Part shown: piece after piece, positions 7,759 to 15,493 of the stretch
Numbering within the stretch: the stretch's first letter is position 1
Layout: each line of letters starts with the position of its first letter
DNA from: Spirochaetes bacterium RBG_16_49_21
Lineage (GTDB): Bacteria > Spirochaetota > UBA4802 > UBA5550
Assembly: GCA_001829495.1 (NCBI GenBank)
Contig: MIBJ01000014.1
Span: 1 to 42,653, forward strand
Direction: 5' to 3'
DNA length: 42,653 bases
The notes under the pieces: generated by a model
Told to the model about the DNA's origin: nothing
Databases searched by the model: none
Seen by the model: only the letters and a program-made list of their open reading frames with translations
Translations under genes and position numbers: made by a program

Positions 7759-8010
7759 AATTACCCACATCTTTGAATCAAGTTTCTCGGCCCCCTAAAT
7801 CCCCCGGAGGGGGACTTGACCTCACCCGCGCGCTGCGCACCCTCTCCCATTAAACTCGGAAGAAAGGAGAGGGTTTTCGAAACATTAGGCTTCATCCTTA
7901 GACTCCCCCTCTCCTTTTTTCATTTCTTAATGGGAGAGGGGGCCGGGGGGTGAGGTCGGAAACAGGTTTGGGGGGCATGAGAGAATGATATATGGGCAGT
8001 GGATAACCAG
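7759..8010. repeat. MITE-like element (copy 2, reversed) with a nested inverted-repeat element
   Basis: The left edge (7760-7815) is the reverse complement of the right arm of copy 1, including ATTACCCACATCT. The right edge (about 7965-8010) is the reverse complement of its left arm (GGGGGGCATGAGAGAATGA), with a decayed terminal repeat. Between them, 7818-7957 is a separate inverted-repeat unit: GACCTCACCC / GGGTGAGGTC at its ends and a perfect CCCTCTCCCATTAA / TTAATGGGAGAGGG pair at 7840-7853 and 7927-7940. The junction GGGTGAGGTCAAGTCCCCC occurs again at 25084-25102. This fills the gap between yraN and the next gene. Confidence 0.65.
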
Positions 8011-8068
8011 GGGTTGATGGCTTTTTTTAACAGCCTTATTAAATCGGTTTTTTGACAGGAATACCGCC

Positions 8069-9247
8069 ATGCCGAAAGATAAACTTTTCACTCCCGGCTC
8101 CATTGGCCCGCTCAGGCTTAGGAACCGGAGCATCCGGTCCGCTGCGTTCGAGGGGATGTGCCCCGGTGGAGTTCCTTCCGATTCCCTCGTCAGGTATCAT
8201 GCATCTGTGGCTGCCGGCGGGATCGGCATGACCACGGTTGCGTATGTCTCCGTCACCGACGGCGGCCGCACCTTCAGGCATCAGGCCTGGATGAGGCCTG
8301 AAATCATTCCCTTTTTCAAAAAGCTTACGGATGCGGTGCACCGGCGCGGGGCGGCAGCCTCGATCCAGCTCGGCCACGGCGGCAACATGGCTGACCGCAA
8401 AGTATCGGGCAGGCGCGCCGTTGCGCCGTCCGCCAGGTTCAATCTCTACGGCCTGACTCTGCCGCGGGCGATGTCGGAGGCTGACATCGAGGATATCGCC
8501 CGGGCCTATGCGGACAGCGTGAAGCTTGCGGCCAGGGCGGGCTTCGACGCCGTCGAGATTCATGCCGGCCACGGATACCTGATAAGCCAGTTCCTCTCGC
8601 CCTACACAAACCGGCGGAGGGACCGGTGGGGAGGCTCATTCGAGAACCGGACCAGGTTTTTGCGCACGGTAATGGCGTATGCCCGGAAAGCTTCGGGCAA
8701 ACAGACAGCGCTCCTGGTCAAGACCAATCTTGAGGATGGGTTTCCCGGCGGCATGGGGAGTGAGGATGGGATAGAGGTCGCGCGTATTTTGCAAAACGAG
8801 GGAGCGGACGCCCTGGTTCTTTCCGGCGGATTCGTGAGTAAGACCCCCCTGTATATGTTGCGGGGACTCACCCCTCACCAAGAGCTCATCAGCTGCCAGA
8901 CCGACCCGCTCATCAAGCTCGGGATGGCGGCCTTTTCCCGCATCATGATCCGGGATTATCCTTATACGGAGGCCTATTTTCTCGAGGAGGCGCTTAAAGT
9001 GAGAAAGGCGGTCGCTCTTCCCCTCGTGTATGTGGGCGGCCTCGCGTCAAAGAAAAAAATCGATGAAGTCCTTGATGCGGGTTTTGACTTCATCGCCATG
9101 GCCCGTTCCCTCATAGCGGAGCCCGATTTCATAAACCTCATCAGGAAGAACGATAATCATGTTTCTCAATGCCTGGCCTGCGGCCCCTGCAACAGCTGCG
9201 TCGCCACCATGTACATGGGCGAATGCCGCTGTACCTTTGAGGGATGA
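8069..9247 (+). CDS. NADH:flavin oxidoreductase, Old Yellow Enzyme family
   Basis: 392 residues forming an FMN-binding TIM barrel. Seen are FTPGSIGPLRLRNRSIRSA at the start, IQLGHGGNMADR, the catalytic-site region AGFDAVEIHAGHGYLISQFL followed by SPYTNRRRDRWGGSFENR, and VYVGGLASKKK near the phosphate site. The C-terminus carries a Cys cluster (C368, C371, C374, C377, C386, C388) like the [4Fe-4S] site of 2,4-dienoyl-CoA reductase and trimethylamine dehydrogenase, but the following FAD/NAD domains are missing, so electrons would come from another protein. The substrate cannot be told from sequence. Preceded by a repeat; probably monocistronic. Confidence 0.88.
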   Translation: MPKDKLFTPGSIGPLRLRNRSIRSAAFEGMCPGGVPSDSLVRYHASVAAGGIGMTTVAYVSVTDGGRTFRHQAWMRPEIIPFFKKLTDAVHRRGAAASIQLGHGGNMADRKVSGRRAVAPSARFNLYGLTLPRAMSEADIEDIARAYADSVKLAARAGFDAVEIHAGHGYLISQFLSPYTNRRRDRWGGSFENRTRFLRTVMAYARKASGKQTALLVKTNLEDGFPGGMGSEDGIEVARILQNEGADALVLSGGFVSKTPLYMLRGLTPHQELISCQTDPLIKLGMAAFSRIMIRDYPYTEAYFLEEALKVRKAVALPLVYVGGLASKKKIDEVLDAGFDFIAMARSLIAEPDFINLIRKNDNHVSQCLACGPCNSCVATMYMGECRCTFEG

Positions 9248-9264
9248 TCCCGCCCTTTTAATCC

Positions 9265-10098
9265 TTAAGGCTCCTTGATGAAGAGCTGGCGCGCAATTAT
9301 GTAGAAGGGCATCCTTCTCTTAAATAAAATGTAGTATGACAAAAATAAGAAAATGGGGATTCCGCTCAAATACCCTATCCACATGCTGTCGAATGCCTCG
9401 CCGATTCTCATGACCAGCAGGGACGCCAGGATTGCCAATCCAAGGCAGAGGCCGAATATCGTGCCCAGGACAAGAGTGGCGGTTTTAGCCGCGCCGGGGA
9501 TATCTTCCGGAGAAACGGAGGCGTCCGATCGTAACCCCTCCCTCGTCCAGGTAATGAGAGCATAGATGAACGGCGGAGAGAGGAATATCCCCATTACGAC
9601 AAGGCTCAGGAATACATTGCTTTTCAGGTAGTCTATGCCCATATATTTGCCCGGCGCCCAGAGCTCGCCATTGAACATGGTCGGGTCATAGAGGAGCCTC
9701 TGCCACCCCGTGCCGTCCCATCCGCAGACCAACATGAACCAGAAAACGATCCATGCAGCCATCCAGTTCAGATGGACGACATAGTATCTTTTTTTCCTGG
9801 TAAGCTTGAAGGATATCCAGTATCCCAGAATACCCTGGGTAATATTGGTTGCCGCAAAAAGAATGACCAGCCAGGCCGGGATCTCCTCATGACCGGCCGC
9901 GACCTGCATTGTCTGCCAGTGCGGGAACTTCCAGAGAAAATATATGGTAAAAGGAACGTATAAACACGAGAGGAAAATGAGCAGATAAATATAATACCGG
10001 TTGTTGAACGGATTGTCTTCCTTTTCAATCTGCCGTGCCGAGGCTGCCGCCAAGGTTGCCCCGATTGCGTACGTCAAGATGAAGTCGAGCTGTAACAT
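9265..10098 (-). CDS. Multi-spanning membrane protein of unknown function
   Basis: 277 residues from the ATG at 10098, which has GGAGGATTATA directly upstream. A start further up at 10197 would translate repeat DNA and is rejected. About seven hydrophobic segments are visible, including FILTYAIGATLAAASA, YYIYLLIFLSCLYVPFTIYF, AWLVILFAATNITQGILGYW, WMAAWIVFWFMLVCGW, VFLSLVVMGIFLSPPFIYAL, TLVLGTIFGLCLGLAILASL and IGYLSGIPIFLFLSYYILF. A loop with WDGTGWQRLLYDP follows the fourth. I do not recognise the family. It lies about 100 bases after pncB on the same strand, with repeat debris between, so co-transcription is uncertain. Confidence 0.75.
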   Translation of the reverse strand: MLQLDFILTYAIGATLAAASARQIEKEDNPFNNRYYIYLLIFLSCLYVPFTIYFLWKFPHWQTMQVAAGHEEIPAWLVILFAATNITQGILGYWISFKLTRKKRYYVVHLNWMAAWIVFWFMLVCGWDGTGWQRLLYDPTMFNGELWAPGKYMGIDYLKSNVFLSLVVMGIFLSPPFIYALITWTREGLRSDASVSPEDIPGAAKTATLVLGTIFGLCLGLAILASLLVMRIGEAFDSMWIGYLSGIPIFLFLSYYILFKRRMPFYIIARQLFIKEP

Positions 10099-10202
10099 TA
10101 TAATCCTCCATGAGATTATTTTAATACTCCCGGAGCTGTCTAATTCCCCCCTAAATCCCCCCAAGGGGGCAGACCGCCCCAAGGAATTATTAGTCATTAA
10201 TT

Positions 10203-11672
10203 TTACGAATTTTTATATATCTCATCATACTCGCTTTTTATCTTTTTAATGAGAAGAGTCTTCAACGATTTGAGCTCATCCGACAAGCTGATCTTATATA
10301 TGTGCGGATTCAGGAGCCTTTTGAAGGTGTCATCGAGCGAGTCGATTTCATTCTGGCGGTATTTTTTCATCTCCTCGAGCGACGGCTGACCGCACACGAT
10401 TGCGCCCTTCTGCATGACCGGCTCAAGCATGATTCTCGTCGAGCTGTATTCCGCGAGGGTGAAGCGGGCGTATTCGGTTGCCGGATGGTTAAACCTGATC
10501 GGCTCGCGCCGCGATATCTTCTGTTGCAGCAATTCTCCCTCCTCCTCCAGAAACATCAGGTCGGCAAGAATCTGGTTTTTGCCATTGTAAAAGCGGATGA
10601 TATTCTTCACGCCGGGGTTCGTGATTTTCTCAGCCTGATTGGATATTTTAATGCGCGGCTCAAATACTCCGCCGCTGCTTCTGGCAACGATCTTGTATAC
10701 GCCGGTGAGGGCGGGATCGTCCCATCCGGTCACGAGCCGCGTGCCCACACCCCATGCGTCTATGGGCGAGCCGCTCTGGATAAGCTGGTGAATGATCCAT
10801 TCATCCAGGTCGCTGGACACGAATACCTTCACTTCGGATAGGCCGCTCGCGTCCAGCATGTTTCTTGCCCGCTTGCTCAGATACTCGAGGTCGCCGCTGT
10901 CGATGCGCACTCCCATGAGGGAGGGTTTTTTTTTCTTCAGCTCTTTATATACTGAAATGGCGTTGGGGATTCCGGATTTGAGAGTATCAAAGGTGTCCAC
11001 CAGAAGGATGGAACGGTCAGGGTAGAGCTCGACATATTTTCTAAAGGCCTCGAGCTCGGTATTGAAGTTCATCACCCAGCTGTGGGCCATGGTCCCGCTC
11101 ACGGGAATGCCGAAGGTCTTGCCGGCGAGGGTGTTTGAGGTGGCTGATGCGCCGCCGATAAACGCGGCCCTGCTCGACATGAGCGCCCCGTTTATTCCCT
11201 GCGCCCGGCGCAACCCGAATTCGAGCACCGGCTTGTCCCCGGCAATGGCCGCGATCCGTGCGGTCTTGGTGGCGATGAGGGACTGAAAATTGATTAAATT
11301 GAGCACCATGCTTTCAATGAGCTGGGCCTCCATGAGATTCCCCTGTACCCGCATGATCGGTTCGTACGGGAACACTACCGTTCCTTCAGGTACGCTGTAG
11401 ATGTCTCCCTGAAAGGTGAAATCTTTCAGATAATCGATGAATTCTTTTTTAAAGGTCTTGAGCGAATCAAGGTATTGAAGCTCTTCCTCTGCAAACCGCA
11501 GGTTCTGAAGGGCTTCAAGGAGCGGCCACAGGCCGGCGAATACCGTATATCCGCCCTCAAAGGGCTGCCGGCGGAAGAACATCTCGAACACGCCATGATC
11601 GTACGGGCATGAGAAAAAATATCCCTGCATCATGGTGAGCTCGTAAAAATCCGTTAGGAGGGAAAGATTCAT
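10203..11672 (-). CDS. pncB: Nicotinate phosphoribosyltransferase
   Basis: 489 residues, normal for the bacterial long form. The start NLSLLTDFYELTMMQGYF is the family signature; later come EFGLRRAQG, GTMAHSWVMNF (the conserved His-containing loop, H phosphorylated in the catalytic cycle), LLVDTFDTLKSG and VRIDSGDLEYLSK. It converts nicotinate and PRPP to nicotinate mononucleotide, with ATP hydrolysis, in NAD salvage. It starts 16 bases after pncA, whose product is its substrate, with GGGAG upstream: a clear salvage operon. Confidence 0.96.
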   Translation of the reverse strand: MNLSLLTDFYELTMMQGYFFSCPYDHGVFEMFFRRQPFEGGYTVFAGLWPLLEALQNLRFAEEELQYLDSLKTFKKEFIDYLKDFTFQGDIYSVPEGTVVFPYEPIMRVQGNLMEAQLIESMVLNLINFQSLIATKTARIAAIAGDKPVLEFGLRRAQGINGALMSSRAAFIGGASATSNTLAGKTFGIPVSGTMAHSWVMNFNTELEAFRKYVELYPDRSILLVDTFDTLKSGIPNAISVYKELKKKKPSLMGVRIDSGDLEYLSKRARNMLDASGLSEVKVFVSSDLDEWIIHQLIQSGSPIDAWGVGTRLVTGWDDPALTGVYKIVARSSGGVFEPRIKISNQAEKITNPGVKNIIRFYNGKNQILADLMFLEEEGELLQQKISRREPIRFNHPATEYARFTLAEYSSTRIMLEPVMQKGAIVCGQPSLEEMKKYRQNEIDSLDDTFKRLLNPHIYKISLSDELKSLKTLLIKKIKSEYDEIYKNS

Positions 11673-11688
11673 GCCTACTCCCGTTGAT

Positions 11689-12309
11689 CTATAAATCGCC
11701 TGAGCTGATGATCCCTATTCCCGTATCTTTCATCGCCTGAATTGAGCGCTCGATGTTGTTTTCAGGCACGTCGATGCCGCGGCATGCGTCGATGATGACG
11801 TATGTCTTAAACCCGAAAGATGCGGAATCCATGGCGCTGTAGAAAACGCAATAATCCGTGGCCAGGCCGCACAGGAACACCCGGTCGGCGCCGATCGACT
11901 TAAGATAGCCGTCCAGACCTGTTTTGAGCTTTTTGTCGTTTTCAAGGAATGTTGAATAAGAATCCACTGCCAGATTCACCCCTTTTCGAACCACGAGGTG
12001 GAATTTATCGGTCTGCAGACCGGGATGGAAGTCCGCGCCGGGCGTGCCGGCAACGCAGTGGTCCGGCCAGAGCACCTGGGTTATATCGCCGAGACGTATC
12101 ACGTCATACGGCTTTTTTCCCGGATGATTCGATGCAAATGAAACCTGGTGCTTCGGGTGCCAGTCCTGGGTGGCGACTACGCGGTAAAAGCCTTCCATGA
12201 TATTGTTAACCAGCGGCACAATGGCGTCTCCTTCCTTAACCGCGAGCGCGCCGCCGGGGCAGAAATCATTTTGAATGTCGGTCACGATGAGGACGTCTTG
12301 TTTTGCCAT
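11689..12309 (-). CDS. pncA: Nicotinamidase
   Basis: 206 residues. The catalytic triad of the isochorismatase-like hydrolases is seen: D11 (VTDIQNDF), K109 (VVRKGVN) and C154 (GLATDYC). Metal ligands are in QDWHPKH (D49, H51) and WPDHC (H84). It hydrolyses nicotinamide to nicotinate and ammonia, feeding pncB directly downstream. A strong AAGGAGG site precedes the ATG. Upstream is an AT-rich stretch and then a MITE-like copy. Confidence 0.96.
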   Translation of the reverse strand: MAKQDVLIVTDIQNDFCPGGALAVKEGDAIVPLVNNIMEGFYRVVATQDWHPKHQVSFASNHPGKKPYDVIRLGDITQVLWPDHCVAGTPGADFHPGLQTDKFHLVVRKGVNLAVDSYSTFLENDKKLKTGLDGYLKSIGADRVFLCGLATDYCVFYSAMDSASFGFKTYVIIDACRGIDVPENNIERSIQAMKDTGIGIISSGDL

Positions 12310-12440
12310 AGGACCTCCTTGTTCTATATAGTTGCTTATTGAATAATTGACAATCTTAATTGTTTCATGTTATAAATAAATTAATATAATCGGAAAATTT
12401 AGTCAATTTATAAATATCGACTGTATTGGATCTATATACA

Positions 12441-12629
12441 CTCATGCCCCCCCAACCCCCCAGAGGGGGGCTTACGTTCGCTTGTAAGTCAGCTCATCGT
12501 TTTTCCTGCTCCCCAAGGAGACGATGATATGTGTTTATCAGCTACAAGGTTCTTTTGATAGAATTTTTTAAGTCCCCCTCCGGGGGATTTAGGGGGCCGA
12601 AAAGCGTGATTTAAAAATGGAGGTATTAG
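12441..12629. repeat. MITE-like element (copy 3, eroded ends)
   Basis: Same orientation and module order as copy 1: CTCATGCCCCCCCAACCCCC at 12441, CAGAGGGGGGCTT, then AAGTCCCCCTCCGGGGGATT at 12571 and TTAGGGGGCCG. The middle differs. The right end AAAATGGAGGTATTA (12614-12628) is a decayed AGATGTGGGTAAT. The 12310-12724 gap otherwise holds only AT-rich DNA and the leader of the next gene. Confidence 0.6.
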
Positions 12630-12724
12630 TTAGGAGAAGGGGCCGGAGGATGTGTGGTCCAAGAAAATGTCTTGACACCGCCGTGAATGATAAAAAAGCT
12701 ATTGAACGCCTCAAGGAGTTATAC

Positions 12725-13984
12725 ATGAAGTTCAGGCTCATTTACCCCCGGTGGGAGAAGCTGAAGGAGCAGACGACCTTCAACCTTCCGCCGCACGGCC
12801 CTGCGGTCATGGCGGCGGCCCTGCCCGATTATGTCGAGGTTGATTTCATCGATGATAACCTTGAGAGCTTCAGCTACGACGATCCGGTTGATTTTGTCGG
12901 CATATCCATGATGCTCACCACCCAGGCCAAGCGGGGCTGGGCCATAGCGGACGAGTACCGGAAGCGGGGGGTGAAGGTTATCTTCGGCGGCATATCCGCC
13001 ATGCTCCATGCCGAAGAAACGCTTGAGCACGCGGATTCACTGTTTCTCGGAGAGGCTGAGGGAAGGATGGACCAGATTTTCAATGACTTCAGGACGGGCG
13101 ATCTGAAAAAAGTGTATAACTATCTCAACGATCTGCCGCCCATAGAGATCGTGGGGCCGGCGCGCCGGAGCATTTACAAGCGCGACCTGTATTATTACAA
13201 AGGCGTGCAGATGGTTGACCTCGTCCATGCGTCCAGAGGATGCAGGTTCAGCTGTTATCCCTGCGCCGTGTCCTATCTGGGCGGAAGAAAATTCCGGCCG
13301 CGGCCGATCGATAAGGCGATCGAGGAGATGGCGCTTACCGGCAACAACCGCCTCTTTGTCGTGGATAATTCACTCGCCCAGGACACTGACTGGGAGATGG
13401 AACTTTTCCGTGAGATGATTCCGCTTAAAAAAAACTGGTGCTGCCACACCATCGAGGATAAGCCCGAGGTGCTCGATTGTGCCCGCCGGGCCGGCGCCTG
13501 GTACGTGTACCAGGCGATTTTTGATACCTCCGATTTCATCCGGGAGCGGATCAAGCGCTATCATGATCACGACATCGCGGTTGAGGGCACGATTCTGCTC
13601 GGCATGGACAACCATGATGAGGATTATATCAAGCGGCTCATAGATTTTCTCCTTGATATCCGGCTGGACCTGGCGGAGTTCACGGTGCTCACCCCCTTCC
13701 CGCATACCAAGGCGTACGACGATATGCGCAAGCAGAAGAGGATATTCAACCATGACTGGAACGATTACAACGCGGGCAAGGTCGTGTTTTACCCGAAGCA
13801 GATGACCCCGGCGCGGCTCCAGGAGCTCTACTATTACGCGTGGGAGAAGTTCTACGAGGACGAGCCGCAGCAGTACAAGATGTTCAAGCTCTTGAAAAAG
13901 GCGATCGAGCGGGAAATGGCATCGGGTACTTACAAGCCCCGGCGCAGGGATCTGATGCGCCGGGTTTTTGCGGATACGCTGTGA
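12725..13984 (+). CDS. B12-binding domain radical SAM protein
   Basis: 419 residues. The N-terminal ~150 residues form a cobalamin-binding Rossmann-like domain (PPHGPAVMAAALPDYVEVDF, then VDFVGISMMLTTQAKRGWAI and VKVIFGGISAMLHAEE). The radical SAM domain follows with C173-C177-C180 (RGCRFSCYPC) binding the [4Fe-4S] cluster, and LFVVDNSL, GTILLGMDNHDEDYIKRLID as later barrel strands. This class includes methyltransferases and ring-forming enzymes; the substrate is not evident. The start at 12725 has AAGGAG seven bases upstream; a longer frame to 12617 runs into repeat DNA. No biosynthetic partner lies beside it. Confidence 0.9.
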   Translation: MKFRLIYPRWEKLKEQTTFNLPPHGPAVMAAALPDYVEVDFIDDNLESFSYDDPVDFVGISMMLTTQAKRGWAIADEYRKRGVKVIFGGISAMLHAEETLEHADSLFLGEAEGRMDQIFNDFRTGDLKKVYNYLNDLPPIEIVGPARRSIYKRDLYYYKGVQMVDLVHASRGCRFSCYPCAVSYLGGRKFRPRPIDKAIEEMALTGNNRLFVVDNSLAQDTDWEMELFREMIPLKKNWCCHTIEDKPEVLDCARRAGAWYVYQAIFDTSDFIRERIKRYHDHDIAVEGTILLGMDNHDEDYIKRLIDFLLDIRLDLAEFTVLTPFPHTKAYDDMRKQKRIFNHDWNDYNAGKVVFYPKQMTPARLQELYYYAWEKFYEDEPQQYKMFKLLKKAIEREMASGTYKPRRRDLMRRVFADTL

Positions 13985-14181
13985 GGAGACCTTTTATCGG
14001 TTATCTTTTTTACAATTCTTGTTAAAAAATTGCATATTCATCACACAATAAATATCTTGACTATACCCATATTATGTCATATTTATTACTTGACATAATT
14101 TAAAATATCTATACATTTGATAAGTATAATAATTTTTCAGTGTTAATTCCTAAACTGATTTCATAACAAAAATATTAATGG

Positions 14182-14220
14182 AATACTTCCCCCGCCGCCT
14201 CCGGCGGCGGGGGAAGTATT
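14182..14220. repeat. 39-bp hairpin (18-bp perfect arms)
   Basis: AATACTTCCCCCGCCGCC (14182-14199) pairs perfectly with 14203-14220 around a TCC loop. It stands alone in AT-rich DNA between 13984 and 14275. The arms are unlike the GAAGGCG palindromes elsewhere. It could terminate the radical SAM transcript, or be an independent palindromic repeat. The rest of this gap is AT-rich with no recognisable feature. Confidence 0.7.
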
Positions 14221-14274
14221 TAAAAATAATTTTAAGGAATTATTATTGATAATTTTTATATTATTACTGGAACA

Positions 14275-15130
14275 ATGAAAATCAGATCAAAATTATATCT
14301 TGGTGATGCCAAAGAGGAACTTAGAAAGATCGAAAGCAATACTGTTGATCTTATAGTTACTTCACCTCCTTATGCCGATAGTCGTAATCATACCTATGGA
14401 GGAATAAAACCAAATCAATATGTTGAATGGTTTTTACCTATAACATACGAATTATTAAGAATCTTAAAACCTACGGGCACTTTTATTTTAAATATTAAAG
14501 AAAAAGTCGTCAATGGTGAAAGGCATACCTATGTAATCGAATTGATATTAGAGATGAGAAAACAAGGCTGGATGTGGACTGAAGAATTTATATGGCATAA
14601 AAAAAACTGTTACCCGGGGAAATGGCCCAATCGTTTTCGCGATGCATGGGAAAGACTCTTACAATTCAATAAAAACAAACAATTTACAATGTATCAGGAA
14701 GCTGTAATGCTTCCTATGGGGGATTGGTCAAAAGCTCGGCTAAGAAACCTTAGTGAAATTGATAAACTGCGTGATAATTCTAAGGTAGGCAGCGGTTTTG
14801 GGAAAAATGTATCTAATTGGGTAGGTCGCGACAAGGTTTATCCAACTAATGTTATACATTCAGCTACTGAGTGCGGCAATAGAAATCATAGTGCAACGTT
14901 CCCGGAAGCATTGCCAGAGTGGTTTATCAAATTATTTACAAAAGAAGGTGATATGGTGTTAGATCCATTTATGGGATCCGGTACCCACAATACGAGTTGC
15001 GCAAAGAATGAAAAGAAATTCTATTGGTATAGAAATTATTCCTGAATATTATCATATGGTTGAAAAACAATCAGCGCTTTCAGAATCTTATCTTTTTGAA
15101 ACAAGAGCCCGTTATGCATTGTTCTTATGA
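14275..15130 (+). pseudogene. DNA (cytosine-N4 / adenine-N6) methyltransferase gene with a frameshift
   Basis: The open frame 14275-15045 gives 256 residues. Motif IV is SPPY at 30-33 (VTSPPYADSR), typical of N4-cytosine and some N6-adenine enzymes. The SAM-binding motif DPFMGSGT comes near the C-terminus, a permuted (beta-type) order. After GSGT the frame turns to nonsense (HNTSCAKNEKK). Dropping one C of the run at 14984-14986 restores GSGTTIRVAQRMKRNSIGIE, then IIPEYYHMVEKQ, a proper family C-terminus, ending with TGA at 15128-15130. That stop overlaps the next gene's ATG, supporting the restored frame. The gene is clearly more AT-rich than its neighbours, suggesting transfer. No restriction enzyme gene is adjacent. 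The extra C may be a real mutation or a sequencing error. Confidence 0.85.
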
Positions 15131-15489
15131 ACTACATTGATCAGATTTACCACTTCAAAGGCCGCTGGGATGCCCCCTCCCAATGCGGACTGAAAATCAT
15201 AAAAAATCCCGACCGCCACATCGTCATCGCCACCGAGCTGTATGAGGAAAATCCCGGCACATCGGTGACGGATTTTACCGGCGAGCTGGCTGCGCTTCTG
15301 GTGAAGGAGTTCAGCCTTGACCCGGATAGGATCGTCTTTGTCGAGCACTGCCCGGACCGGGGCTCGAAACTTGAACATTATAAGGAATCGTTCGACCTCG
15401 TGCGTTTCCGCCGGCACGGATCGCGCTTCAGCGATCCGGAGTGGGAGCGGATAAGCAGGCAGGCTGTTGACGCGATGATAGGCGGGTGA
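15127..15489 (+). CDS. Small conserved-looking protein of unknown function
   Basis: 120 residues, soluble, mixed alpha/beta: MNYIDQIYHFKGRWDAPSQC, then HIVIATELYEENPGTSVTDF, RIVFVEHCPDRGSKLEHYKE and DPEWERISRQAVDAMIGG. The ATG overlaps the restored stop of the methyltransferase frame (ATGA), so the two may once have been translationally coupled, but its G+C content matches the native genes, not the methyltransferase. I believe similar small proteins exist in other bacteria, without known function. Converges with the carboxylase gene five bases away. Confidence 0.75.
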   Translation: MNYIDQIYHFKGRWDAPSQCGLKIIKNPDRHIVIATELYEENPGTSVTDFTGELAALLVKEFSLDPDRIVFVEHCPDRGSKLEHYKESFDLVRFRRHGSRFSDPEWERISRQAVDAMIGG

Positions 15490-15493
15490 GCCG

